Made by a program: the position numbers and the translations under genes. DNA of 37,516 bases from assembly GCA_031271905.1 (NCBI GenBank), contig JAISUT010000041.1, positions 1 to 37,516 on the forward strand, read 5' to 3'. Under the pieces are notes generated by a model. That model was given only the letters and a program-made list of their open reading frames with translations, made no database searches and was not told the origin of the DNA. Numbering within the stretch: the stretch's first letter is position 1; each line of letters opens with the position of its first letter. The DNA is from Acidobacteriota bacterium. GTDB lineage: Bacteria; Acidobacteriota; UBA6911. Shown one piece after another: positions 8,048 to 15,637 of the stretch.

Positions 8048-10156
8048 ATGACGACATCGAGGCGGGCGGGCGCGGGCGCGGCAGTGCTGGTGCTGGCGTT
8101 TTTGACGGCGTGCGGGGACGGGGGCGTGGGCGGCGGGGGAGGCTGGAGCGACATAGCCGTCAAGATCGCCATATCGCCGCAGGCGGGGAGCATGACGGCG
8201 GGGGAGTCCAAGGTGCTCACCGTGACGGCGACGAACACCGGCTTCGAGGTGTCGGTAAACCCGCCAGCCGACTACGAGCGGGTCGGCAACGACGTGGTAT
8301 TCACCCCCGTTTCAAGGGGGACGTACACCGTCACGGCGACCGCGACGGCGAACACGTCGAAGAAGGCATCGGCGGCCGTGACCGTGACGCTCGCCGACCC
8401 GGAGGTCGCCGTCGCGCCGGGGGCGGTCAAACTCGCCGTGGGCGACACGATCCAGTTCGCGGCGAACACATCATCCCCGGTCGGGCAGCCGCAGTCCGCG
8501 CCGTCATGGGAGGTGTCGGGAGGCTGCGGCTCCATCGACCGGGCGGGGCTGTTCACCGCGACGGCGAAGGGGAGCTGCACGGTGGTCGCGTCCGTCTTGG
8601 ACATCGACGACAAGCAGTTCACGGCGGTCGCCGCCGTGACCGTGACGCTCGCGGCACCGGAGGTCTCCATCGCGCCCACGGCGGAGACTCTCGCCGTGGG
8701 CAACACGATCCAGTTCGCGGCGCACGCCGTGCTCCCGGTCGGGCAGCCGCAGTCCGTGCCGTCATGGGAGGTGTCGGGAGGCTGCGGCTCCATCGACCGG
8801 GCGGGGCTGTTCACCGCGACGGCGAAGGGGAGCTGCACGGTGGTCGCGTCCGTCCTTGACATCGACGGCGTGAAAGTGTCGGCGGCGGCAGGCGTGACCG
8901 TGACGCTGGACACGCCTGCGATCTCCGTCGCCCCCGCATCCATGTCGCTCGCCGTGGGCGACGAGTTCCAGTTCGCGGCGAACACGTCGCTCCCGACCGG
9001 GCAACCGCAGTCCGCGCCGTCATGGGAGGTGTCGGGAGGCTGCGGCTCCATCGACCGGGCGGGGCTGTTCACCGCGACGGCGAAGGGGAGCTGCGCGGTG
9101 ACTGCGTCCGTCCTTGACATCGACGGCGTGAAAGTGTCGGCGGAGGCGGGCGTGACCGTGACGCTCGCCGCCCCGGAGATCGCCGTCGCGCCGGAGGCCG
9201 TGCTGCTCACGGTGGGCGACGAGTTCCAGTTCGCGGCACGCACCGTGCTCCCGGTCGGGCAGCCGCAGTCCGCGCCGTCATGGGAGGTGTCCGGAGGCTG
9301 CGGCTCCATCGACCGGGCGGGGCTGTTCACCGCGACCTCAGGGGGGAGTTGCACGGTGGTCGCGTCCGTCCTTGACATCGACGGCGTGAAAGTGTCGTCA
9401 GGGGCCGCCGTGACGGTGACCGAGCCCAGGGTCGAGGACTTGCCGGGGATGCGGTTCGTCGAGGGCGGGACGTTCACGATGGGATGCACGGCGGAACAGG
9501 GGGGCGATTGCGACGCCGACGAAAGCCCCGCGCATCCCGTGACGTTGAGCAGCTTCTACATCGGGATCACCGAGGTCACCCAAGCCCAATGGAAGGCGGT
9601 AATGGGCTCCAACCCGTCCGCGCATGTCGGCGACAGCCTCCCGGTGGAGAACGTCAGTTGGAATGACGTGCAGGAGTTCCTTGAGAAACTTAACGAGAGG
9701 GAGGCGGCGTCCGGGAGCAGCCGCGTCTGGCGACTGCCGACCGAAGCCGAATGGGAGTTCGCGGCGCGCGGCGGCGTGGTGGAGCGCAAATGCGACGCCC
9801 GATATGACAGGTGCAAGTACAGCGGCGCCGCCGAGGTGGACGACGTGGCGTGGTTCGCGGACAACAGCGGCGGCGCGCCGCACGGCGTGGGGACGAAGGC
9901 GGCGAACGACCTGTGGCTCAACGACATGAGCGGGAACGTCTGGGAATGGTGCCAGGACAGGTACGGAGCCTACGACGACGACGCACAGAAAGACCCCGCA
10001 GGACCGGCCACCGGCCCGTACCGCGTGATCCGGGGTGGGAACTGGAGCGCCGACGGGGAGGTCGCGCGGGTGTCTAACCGCGCCTACGGCTATCCGGACA
10101 ACCGGGACGGCACGCGCGGCACGCGCGGCTTCCGGCTGGCGTCCAGTTGGAAATGA
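8048..10156 (+). CDS. lipoprotein with four Ig-like repeats and a C-terminal FGE-sulfatase fold
   Basis: The 702-residue product has a lipoprotein signal ending in LTAC (lipid-bearing Cys at residue 22). A first Ig-like region covers ~35-115, and four near-identical 86-residue repeats cover 118-461, each with VGDTIQFAANTS-like and WEVSGGCGSIDRAGLF blocks. Residues ~465-702 form a formylglycine-generating-enzyme/sulfatase-modifying-factor fold (MRFVEGGTFTMGC, RLPTEAEWEFAARGG, NDMSGNVWEWCQDRYG, YRVIRGGNWSADGE, GFRLASSWK). The same fold is used by C-type-lectin-like targets of diversity-generating retroelements, with the variable stretch at the end (here ~residues 672-698). No reverse transcriptase or template repeat is in the window. 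Surface ligand binding is the likely role. RBS GGGAGGA precedes the ATG. Confidence 0.75.
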   Translation: MTTSRRAGAGAAVLVLAFLTACGDGGVGGGGGWSDIAVKIAISPQAGSMTAGESKVLTVTATNTGFEVSVNPPADYERVGNDVVFTPVSRGTYTVTATATANTSKKASAAVTVTLADPEVAVAPGAVKLAVGDTIQFAANTSSPVGQPQSAPSWEVSGGCGSIDRAGLFTATAKGSCTVVASVLDIDDKQFTAVAAVTVTLAAPEVSIAPTAETLAVGNTIQFAAHAVLPVGQPQSVPSWEVSGGCGSIDRAGLFTATAKGSCTVVASVLDIDGVKVSAAAGVTVTLDTPAISVAPASMSLAVGDEFQFAANTSLPTGQPQSAPSWEVSGGCGSIDRAGLFTATAKGSCAVTASVLDIDGVKVSAEAGVTVTLAAPEIAVAPEAVLLTVGDEFQFAARTVLPVGQPQSAPSWEVSGGCGSIDRAGLFTATSGGSCTVVASVLDIDGVKVSSGAAVTVTEPRVEDLPGMRFVEGGTFTMGCTAEQGGDCDADESPAHPVTLSSFYIGITEVTQAQWKAVMGSNPSAHVGDSLPVENVSWNDVQEFLEKLNEREAASGSSRVWRLPTEAEWEFAARGGVVERKCDARYDRCKYSGAAEVDDVAWFADNSGGAPHGVGTKAANDLWLNDMSGNVWEWCQDRYGAYDDDAQKDPAGPATGPYRVIRGGNWSADGEVARVSNRAYGYPDNRDGTRGTRGFRLASSWK
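8399..9430 (+). repeat. four tandem 258-bp coding repeats
   Basis: Units begin at 8399, 8657, 8915 and 9173, each exactly 258 bases (86 codons). They share long identical blocks such as TCATGGGAGGTGTCGGGAGG and the following GGCTGCGGCTCCATCGACCG. The high DNA identity indicates recent expansion or gene conversion. Repeat number could vary among strains or be mis-assembled from short reads. Confidence 0.85.
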
Positions 10157-10201
10157 CGCGGCTTCCACGGGCGGCGTCGATGGAACGATGCGAATACGGA
10201 C

Positions 10202-10228
10202 GCGGGTGCGCACCCTTGGCGCACCCGC
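10202..10228 (+). other. perfect 10-bp hairpin 45 bases after the lipoprotein gene
   Basis: GCGGGTGCGC (10202-10211) and GCGCACCCGC (10219-10228) pair perfectly around the 7-base loop ACCCTTG. No T-tract follows (TTGCGCGG), so it is a poor intrinsic terminator by the usual rule. Hairpins shortly downstream of the variable repeat are needed for homing in known diversity-generating retroelements, so this structure fits that idea as well as an mRNA 3'-end stabiliser. Confidence 0.6.
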
Positions 10229-10286
10229 TTGCGCGGCGCCATCATCGATCGGTCTGGGTTTGGCTGCGGCTGGCGGCGCGCAGGTG

Positions 10287-10304
10287 GTGTTCCCCGCACA
10301 CGCG
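10287..10304 (+). repeat. partial type I-E-like CRISPR repeat, copy 3
   Basis: The first 18 bases (GTGTTCCCCGCACACGCG) equal the start of the two complete copies. The sequence then changes to AACACTGTCC, so the second half of the right stem arm is lost. Like the other copies it marks a break: a truncated minus-strand gene begins immediately on its right. Confidence 0.65.
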
Positions 10305-10581
10305 AACACTGTCCTTTGCCACTTTCATGCAACCCCTCCCCTATGTTTTCGATTACCCTCCGCCGCCGAACCTCCAGCCGCCGCCGCTTGCAGTGCATCC
10401 TTGGCAGCACAAGCCAGCTCTGCGGCAGCGTCGCCAGCACCTTGTGCCCTACGTACCAGCCGTGCGCCTGCCGGAGCCGCCGGAACGGCTCCTCTCCGCA
10501 CATGATGAGCCACAGCGCGTTCAGCCGCCGGACGCGCAACTGTGTGGCGCGTCCGTCCCGCTGGCACAGCCCGCATCGCAT
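10305..10581 (-). CDS. phage-type hypothetical protein, C-terminus cut at the partial repeat
   Basis: From the ATG at 10581 the frame reads MRCGLCQRDGRATQLRVRRL... with a CxxC pair at the N-terminus and a very basic helical middle (CKRRRLEVRRRRVIENIG). About 92 residues precede the repeat at 10304. Beyond that point the frame continues only by translating the repeat and unrelated DNA. It follows the disrupted gene at 10603-10874 by 21 bases on the same strand. The family is not recognised; the CxxC and basic composition suggest a small nucleic-acid-binding phage protein, which is a guess. Confidence 0.45.
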
Positions 10582-10602
10582 ATGCTCCCAGTCGATCCAT
10601 GC

Positions 10603-10874
10603 TCACCGCTCTCCAGGGGCCGGGTCGCACAGGTACTCAGTAGTCTCTTCCACCTCGCTGTAGGTGCTGCGGGCGACCATCCTTCGCTTCACCCCGTTGC
10701 GCAGGAAGAACCATGTCGGTGATGCGTTGTTCGGCATCCGCCCCTCGCCGCGTATCCGATGGCGAGCTTCACGCCCGTCATCAGCTCCCAGTCCTGCTGC
10801 ATGGCTGCCAGGTCGCCGAATATGGGAGTTCAACCCCGCGTCCAGTCGGCGACCGTCGCCTTTTTGTCTCCCAT
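10603..10874 (-). pseudogene. phage-type gene with an in-frame stop and a frameshift
   Basis: The ATG at 10874 opens MGDKKATVADWTRG, stops at TGA (10830-10832) and continues in the same frame as TPIFGDLAAMQQDWELMTGV and then KLAIGYAARGG. Near 10744 the protein-like reading moves to another frame: MPNNASPTWFFLRNGVKRRM and on to EYLCDPAPGER with a TGA at 10603. Together the pieces look like one ~90-residue protein broken by one nonsense change and one frameshift. Alternatively the second part is a separate overlapping gene. No function is recognised. Confidence 0.4.
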
Positions 10875-10875
10875 G

Positions 10876-10968
10876 TCAACCCTCCTCTTCCTCCAAGGGA
10901 AGTCTGGCAAGCTCCTTCGCCTTGGCTATGTCTTCCCTCTGCGTGGACTTGTCGGGAGTGAAAATCAA
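10876..10968 (-). CDS. short acidic phage-type ORF or C-terminal fragment
   Basis: A frame starting at TTG 10968 gives 30 residues (MIFTPDKSTQREDIAKAKEL and then ARLPLEEEEG). Its stop lies 1 base before the ATG of the next gene at 10874, which argues for real translational coupling. The same frame is open further upstream to about 11027 without a good start. The gene could therefore be longer and have lost its beginning. Function unknown. Confidence 0.35.
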   Translation of the reverse strand: MIFTPDKSTQREDIAKAKELARLPLEEEEG

Positions 10969-10998
10969 ACAGTTTGACAGGCGGATGGAGGCGACGAT

Positions 10999-11014
10999 GT
11001 GACTACGGTCACAT
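10999..11014. promoter_or_regulatory. perfect CRP/FNR-like palindrome
   Basis: TGTGACTACGGTCACA matches TGTGA-N6-TCACA exactly. A further half site (CAGTCACATTCC) lies ~12 bases to the right. Nearby TTGAAC (11045-11050) and TAATCT are separated by 16 bases and could serve a plus-strand promoter toward the aminotransferase. The site could equally control the small minus-strand genes. The gap 10969-11258 holds no other gene I can support. Confidence 0.5.
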
Positions 11015-11258
11015 TTCCGAAGAAACAGTCACATTCCGATTCAGCCTTGAACACATGAAAATAAAGGATAATCTTTTATACCCCTGATTTTCGCGGGGAT
11101 CGGAGGAAACTCGGAGCTAGGAACTAGGAATTCGGAACCAGGACGCCCGGCGCAAACGGCCGCGCAAACGACGGAAAGCCGGGCAGGTGCCGACGAAAAG
11201 ACAGACCGACAGACAAAGACAGACAGAAGGCAATAGAAGACAGAGGGACGACACGTCA

Positions 11259-12461
11259 ATGAGACAACTGTTGATATCCAACCGCGCCCGCATCACGCCG
11301 CCATCGCCCATCCGCAAGCTCGCCCACCTGGCCCGTAAGGCGAAGAAGGCGGGGACGCACGTCTACCACCTCAACATCGGCCAACCCGACATCGCCTCGC
11401 CGCAGGAGTTCTTCGACGGCATCCGCCGCTTCGACCAACCTGTGGTGGCATACGAGCTGTCGCAGGGGAACGAGGGGCTGTGCAACGCCTGGTCCGGCTA
11501 CATCAACCGGACGCTGGGCATCGCGACCAAGCCCGAGCAGTTCATGATCACCGAGGGGGCGTCCGAGGCGCTGGTCTTCTTGTTTGAGACCTGTTGCGAC
11601 CCCGGTGACGAGGTGATCATCTTCGACCCCACCTACGCCAACTACCTGGGCTTCTCCACCATCGCGGGGGTCAACCTGGTGCCGGTGCTGAGCAACATGG
11701 AGAACGACTTCGCGCTGCCGGGCCGCGAAAAGATCGAGGAGTGCATCACCAACCACACGCGCGCGATCTTGATCTGCAACCCGAACAACCCGACCGGGAC
11801 GGTCTACACGAAGGAGGAGCTGCAATTCCTGTTCGACATCTGCGAGGAGCACAACATGTTCCTGATCGTGGACGAGACCTACCGCGAGTTCGTCTACGAC
11901 GATTTGAAGCCGCTCTCGATCTTCCACGTCGTGCCCGACAGCAGCCGCGTGGTGGTGGTGGACAGCCTCTCCAAGCGCTTCAGCCTGTGCGGGGCGCGCA
12001 TCGGGTGCCTGGTCACCACCAACGAGCAGGTGCTGGCGGCGGTGCTCAAGATCGCGCAGGCGCGCCTGGCGGCGCCGACCATCGAGCAGTTCGCGGCGGC
12101 GCACATGCTGGAGACGATCCCCGACTCCTACCTGGAGGGGGTGCGCAAGGAGTTCCTGCTGCGGCGCGACATCTTGGACGCCGCCCTGCGGCAGGTTCCC
12201 GGCGTGACCGCCTCCAAGCCCAAGGGGGCGTTCTACACCTTCGTGCAACTGCCGGTCGAGGACGCGGAGGCTTTCGCCTACTTCATGCTGGACGAGTTCT
12301 CCCACGAAGGGAAGACGACCTTCATCGCCCCCGCCGCCGGCTTTTACATGCAGAGCGAGCAGGGGCGGCAGAAGGCGCGCCTGGCCTACGTGCTGGAAAA
12401 AAGCTCCATTGAGGACGCCGTCGCGACCCTTGCCGCCGGCCTCCGCGAATTCGCCAAGTAG
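11259..12461 (+). CDS. PLP-dependent class I/II aminotransferase (aspartate aminotransferase-like)
   Basis: The 400-residue protein is full length for fold-type I aminotransferases. NIGQPDIASPQEFFD lies near the start, ITEGASEAL contacts the cofactor phosphate, and CNPNNPTGTVYTKEEL is the conserved Asn-Pro-Gly segment. VDETYREFVYDD holds the Asp that pairs with the PLP ring nitrogen. SLSKRFSLCGARIG carries the Schiff-base Lys at residue 239. The substrate is probably aspartate or another amino acid with 2-oxoglutarate, in the cytoplasm. I chose ATG 11259 behind AGAGGGA because the longer frame from 11187 begins with low-complexity Arg/Gln sequence. It is convergent with gdhA, its likely nitrogen-metabolism neighbour. 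Confidence 0.88.
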   Translation: MRQLLISNRARITPPSPIRKLAHLARKAKKAGTHVYHLNIGQPDIASPQEFFDGIRRFDQPVVAYELSQGNEGLCNAWSGYINRTLGIATKPEQFMITEGASEALVFLFETCCDPGDEVIIFDPTYANYLGFSTIAGVNLVPVLSNMENDFALPGREKIEECITNHTRAILICNPNNPTGTVYTKEELQFLFDICEEHNMFLIVDETYREFVYDDLKPLSIFHVVPDSSRVVVVDSLSKRFSLCGARIGCLVTTNEQVLAAVLKIAQARLAAPTIEQFAAAHMLETIPDSYLEGVRKEFLLRRDILDAALRQVPGVTASKPKGAFYTFVQLPVEDAEAFAYFMLDEFSHEGKTTFIAPAAGFYMQSEQGRQKARLAYVLEKSSIEDAVATLAAGLREFAK

Positions 12462-12500
12462 GCGCGTTGCACCCGCCCGCCGTCCTGCTGCGGCACGGAT

Positions 12501-13862
12501 TTACACAAGCCCCTGGTCGATCATGGCGTCGGCGACTTTCAAGAAGCCGCCGATGTTCGCGCCGTTGACGTAGTTGCCCGGTGTGCCGAAACGCTCGGCG
12601 TATTGCAGGCAGGCTGCGTGGATGTTCTTCATGATGCCAGCCAAGCGCCGGTCCATCTCTTCCTTCGTCCAGTTCGTCCTCATGCCGTTTTGCGCCATCT
12701 CGAGGCCGGAGATCGCCGCGCCCCCTGCGCCGGCGGCTTTGCCGGGGGCGTAGAGGATGCCGGAGTCGAGGAAGAGCGCGACCCCTTCCGAGCAGGTCGG
12801 GCGGTGCGCCCCCTCGGCGACGAGCCGGACGCCGCCCCGAAGCAGGTTCTCCGCGTCGGCGGCGCCGATCTCGTTCTGCGTGGCGCAGGGGAAGGCGCAG
12901 TCCGCCTCATGCCCCCAGAGCGGGTTGTCCGCGCGGGAGCGGTCGGCAGGTGTGAACACCGCGCCCTTGTACTTGTCGGCATACGCCTTGATGCGCCCCC
13001 GCCGCAAGTTCTTAAGCTCCATGACGTAGGCGAGCTTGCCGGCGTCGATGCCCTCTTCGTCGAAGATGTAGCCGTCCGAGTCTGAGACGGTGACGACCTT
13101 GCCGCCGAGCTGCAATATCTTCTCTATGGCGTATTGCGAGACGTTGCCGCTGCCGGAGACGAGGCAGGTCTTCCCCGCCAGGGTCTCGCCGCGCGTCGCC
13201 AGCATCTCGGCGGCGAAGTAGACGCAGCCGTAGCCCGAGGACTGCGGGCGGAAATGCACGCCGCCCCAGTTGAGCCCCTTGCCGGTCAGGACGCCGGAGA
13301 ACTCGCCCGCGAGCCGCTTGTACTGGCCGAAAAGGTAGCCGATCTCACGCCCGCCGACGCCGATGTCGCCCGCCGGGATGTCCCTATCAGGCCCGATGTG
13401 GCGGAAAAGCTCGCCCATGAAGCTCTGGCAGAAGCGCATCACCTCGTTGTTGCTCTTGCCCTTCGGGTCGAAGTCCGAGCCGCCTTTCGCCCCCCCCATC
13501 GGCAGGGTGGTGAGGCTGTTCTGGAAGATCTGCTCGAAGGCGAGGAACTTGAAGATGCCGAGGTTGACCGAGGGGTGGAAGCGCAGACCGCCCTTGTACG
13601 GCCCGATGGCGCTGCTCATCTGGACGCGGTAGCCGCGGTTGACCCGCATCTCCCCTTGGTCGTCCATCCAGGGGACGCGGAAGATGACCGTGCGCTCCGG
13701 CTCCACCATGCGTTCCAAAATCTTGGCGGCGCGGTATTCCGGGTGCCGGTCGAAGACGAGGGCGACCGAACCGACGACTTCGGCGACGGCCTGGTGGAAT
13801 TCCGCCTCGCCGGGGTTGGCGGCCTGCAAACGGGCCATGAAGGCGTTGACGTAGTCGATCAT
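12501..13862 (-). CDS. gdhA: glutamate dehydrogenase, hexameric NADP-type
   Basis: The 453-residue protein matches the ~450-residue hexameric glutamate dehydrogenases. Visible signatures are YKGGLRFHPSVNLGIFKFLA with the substrate-binding Lys, LPMGGAKGGSDFDPKGKS around the catalytic Lys, PAGDIGVGGREIGYLFGQYK, and VSGSGNVSQYAIEKI as the nucleotide-binding turn. It interconverts 2-oxoglutarate plus ammonium and glutamate, most likely assimilating ammonium. The ATG at 13862 follows GGAGG and gives the family-typical start MIDYVNAFMARL; the in-frame extension to 13880 is unnecessary. It converges on the aminotransferase with 39 bases between stops. Confidence 0.95.
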   Translation of the reverse strand: MIDYVNAFMARLQAANPGEAEFHQAVAEVVGSVALVFDRHPEYRAAKILERMVEPERTVIFRVPWMDDQGEMRVNRGYRVQMSSAIGPYKGGLRFHPSVNLGIFKFLAFEQIFQNSLTTLPMGGAKGGSDFDPKGKSNNEVMRFCQSFMGELFRHIGPDRDIPAGDIGVGGREIGYLFGQYKRLAGEFSGVLTGKGLNWGGVHFRPQSSGYGCVYFAAEMLATRGETLAGKTCLVSGSGNVSQYAIEKILQLGGKVVTVSDSDGYIFDEEGIDAGKLAYVMELKNLRRGRIKAYADKYKGAVFTPADRSRADNPLWGHEADCAFPCATQNEIGAADAENLLRGGVRLVAEGAHRPTCSEGVALFLDSGILYAPGKAAGAGGAAISGLEMAQNGMRTNWTKEEMDRRLAGIMKNIHAACLQYAERFGTPGNYVNGANIGGFLKVADAMIDQGLV

Positions 13863-14020
13863 CGGAAGTCCTCCGTGCAAGGGGCGCGGCGTGCCGTGCT
13901 GTCCATCAAAGGGCGAAGTTTACGCCGACGCGGGGGGAAACAGAAGATTTTGCGCCTGAAATTTTGTCGGTGCCGGTCGTTCGCCGGCCTTCCGGCGGCC
14001 AGGCGTCGCCATCAACGGAA

Positions 14021-14050
14021 TTGACAAAGGGCGGGTCGGTCGAGTAGGCT
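14021..14050 (+). promoter_or_regulatory. probable tatA promoter
   Basis: TTGACA at 14021-14026 is a perfect -35. TAGGCT at 14045-14050, 18 bases downstream, is a weak -10. The strong ribosome binding site AAAAGGAGGG follows, then the ATG at 14082. The divergent gap to gdhA (13863-14020) shows no gene. Confidence 0.4.
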
Positions 14051-14081
14051 TTAACTTGCTTGTAAAAAGGAGGGCTTGGCA

Positions 14082-14291
14082 ATGGGTACACAAATTCTTC
14101 TTTTCGGGATGCCCATGGGAATGGAATGGGTTATCATCTTGGGCGTCGTGCTCCTGCTTTTCGGGGGCACGAAAATCCCCCAGTTGGCAAAGGGGTTGGG
14201 CGAAGGGATTCGCAACTTCAAGACCGCCGTCAAGGAACCCGAGGCGGATTCCAACGCGGATTCGGGGAAAAAGCAGGAAAAAGAAGCATAG
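14082..14291 (+). CDS. tatA: Sec-independent twin-arginine translocase subunit TatA
   Basis: The 69-residue protein has the TatA plan: a short polar N-terminus, one membrane helix at about residues 14-30 ([17 protein letters not shown]), the hinge [14 protein letters not shown], an amphipathic helix ([10 protein letters not shown]) and an acidic/basic tail rich in Glu and Lys. It would form the pore-like part of the Tat system that exports folded, cofactor-bearing proteins such as hydrogenases. No tatB or tatC is next to it. A strong SD sequence lies before ATG 14082. A GC-rich terminator follows at 14398. Confidence 0.93.
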   Translation: MGTQILLFGMPMGMEWVIILGVVLLLFGGTKIPQLAKGLGEGIRNFKTAVKEPEADSNADSGKKQEKEA

Positions 14292-14397
14292 CATTCCCCC
14301 GGTTTTCTCCGGCAGGTCTGAGCCCGGCAGGTCTGAGCAAAGAGTAAGGCGCAAGATGAAGCGGGGCGGTTCCGTCCGGGCGTTGCTGTGCCGCCTG

Positions 14398-14428
14398 GAC
14401 GGGCGCGGACGCGCCCCGTCGTCGTTTT
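14398..14428 (+). terminator. intrinsic terminator between tatA and hydE
   Basis: GACGGGCGCG (14398-14407) pairs with CGCGCCCCGTC (14410-14420), with one bulged base, and is followed by GTCGTTTT. It lies downstream of tatA and could also serve hydE, which converges from the other side. Confidence 0.6.
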
Positions 14429-14479
14429 ACCGGGGCCTTGCCGGGCTTGCCGGGTTTTGTCGGTCTGTCGTCGGTTCCG

Positions 14480-15592
14480 TCAGTTCGCCCCCACGCCGTT
14501 TCTCTCCGCATAGTGCCGCGAATCGCCCCACTCGCCATAGGCGATGACGTCTCCGACGGAAAGGATCCTCGACTCGAGGCAGAACTTGCACGCCTCCGCC
14601 TCCTCATGGATGCACGGCTTGTTCTCGTACAGCAGGTAGTCCGAACGGTACTTCACCGGCGTCAGGTTGGGCATCAGCACGTTCGCCCCCGCCCGCAGCG
14701 CCTTCTCGCGCCCCATCGGGTCTATCGCCTGCATGGCGGTGGTGGCGGCGATGTTGATGTCCTTCATCATGATGCGCAACAGCGCCACCATGCGCAACGA
14801 CAGTTGGAACCGCTCCCCCAGCGGCGGGATGTCGCCGCGATGCCGGTACAGGGGGGTGTCGGGGTGCTCGATGTACGGCCCCATCCCCACCATGTCGATG
14901 TCGTAGTCGCGGAAGAAGAGGAGGTCGTCCGCCAAGTCTTCGACCGTTTGGAAGGGCAGCCCGATCATGACGCCCGTCCCCACCTGGTAGCCGAGGCGTC
15001 GCAAATCGCCGAGCGCCCGGAGGCGTTCGGCGTGGGAATGCCTGCCGTCGCCCGGGTGCAGCCTGCCGTAGAGCGCGGGGTTCGAGACCTCGATGCGCAG
15101 CAGGTAGCGATGCGCCCCGGCGCGCCGCCAGCGCTCGTAGGTCTCCGGCGACTGCTCGCCCAGGGAGAGCGTGATGTGCAACTCGCCCCGCGTCTCTTCC
15201 TGTATCTTGCGGATCAAATCTTCTATCTTGGCTGCGAACGCCTCGTCGGTGCGCTCCCCCGCCTGGAGCACGATGGAGGCGTAGCGGCTCTCCCAGGCGA
15301 AGCGGGCGGCGTGGAGCGTCTCCGCCTCCGTCATCTCGTAGCGGGTGAAGTTGGCGTTGCCGGAGCGGATGCCGCAATAGAGGCAGTTTTTGACGCAGCG
15401 GTTGGAATACTCGATCAGGCCGCGGAAGTACGCCTTGTTGCCGACGCAACCTTTCTTGACCGCCGCCGCCCTCCTGAAGATCGCGCGGCTTTCCTCCTCG
15501 CCCGCCGCCAGCAGCCGGACGAGGTCGTCCCGTTGCAGGCAGCCCTTCTCCAAGACCTCTTCGACCATCGCGACATCCGAAGCCATCGTCAT
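14480..15592 (-). CDS. hydE: [FeFe]-hydrogenase H-cluster radical SAM maturase HydE
   Basis: The 370-residue protein carries the radical SAM motif CVKNCLYC (Cys66, Cys70, Cys73) directly after YFRGLIEYSN, the HydE/BioB-like arrangement. ILQAGERTDEAF, ITLSLGEQSPETYERWRRAG, YLLRIEVSNPALY and MVGMGPYIEHPDTPL are typical HydE blocks. HydE acts with HydF and HydG in the cytoplasm to build the di-iron subcluster of [FeFe]-hydrogenase, so the organism probably makes such an enzyme. Additional Cys residues near the C-terminus (EACKFC) could hold an extra Fe-S cluster. ATG 15592 is preceded by GGGGAAGGGG. cutA lies 45 bases upstream on the same strand, so the two may be co-transcribed. Confidence 0.9.
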   Translation of the reverse strand: MTMASDVAMVEEVLEKGCLQRDDLVRLLAAGEEESRAIFRRAAAVKKGCVGNKAYFRGLIEYSNRCVKNCLYCGIRSGNANFTRYEMTEAETLHAARFAWESRYASIVLQAGERTDEAFAAKIEDLIRKIQEETRGELHITLSLGEQSPETYERWRRAGAHRYLLRIEVSNPALYGRLHPGDGRHSHAERLRALGDLRRLGYQVGTGVMIGLPFQTVEDLADDLLFFRDYDIDMVGMGPYIEHPDTPLYRHRGDIPPLGERFQLSLRMVALLRIMMKDINIAATTAMQAIDPMGREKALRAGANVLMPNLTPVKYRSDYLLYENKPCIHEEAEACKFCLESRILSVGDVIAYGEWGDSRHYAERNGVGAN

Positions 15593-15637
15593 CACCCCTT
15601 CCCCGTCGTCTTGCGCACCGCGCCCCGGGCGGGGGCG

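Noticed and set aside
7291-8859. 522-codon plus-strand frame over the outer-membrane and lipoprotein genes
   Set aside because: It is an out-of-frame reading. The true frames have a signal peptide, a lipobox and ribosome sites.
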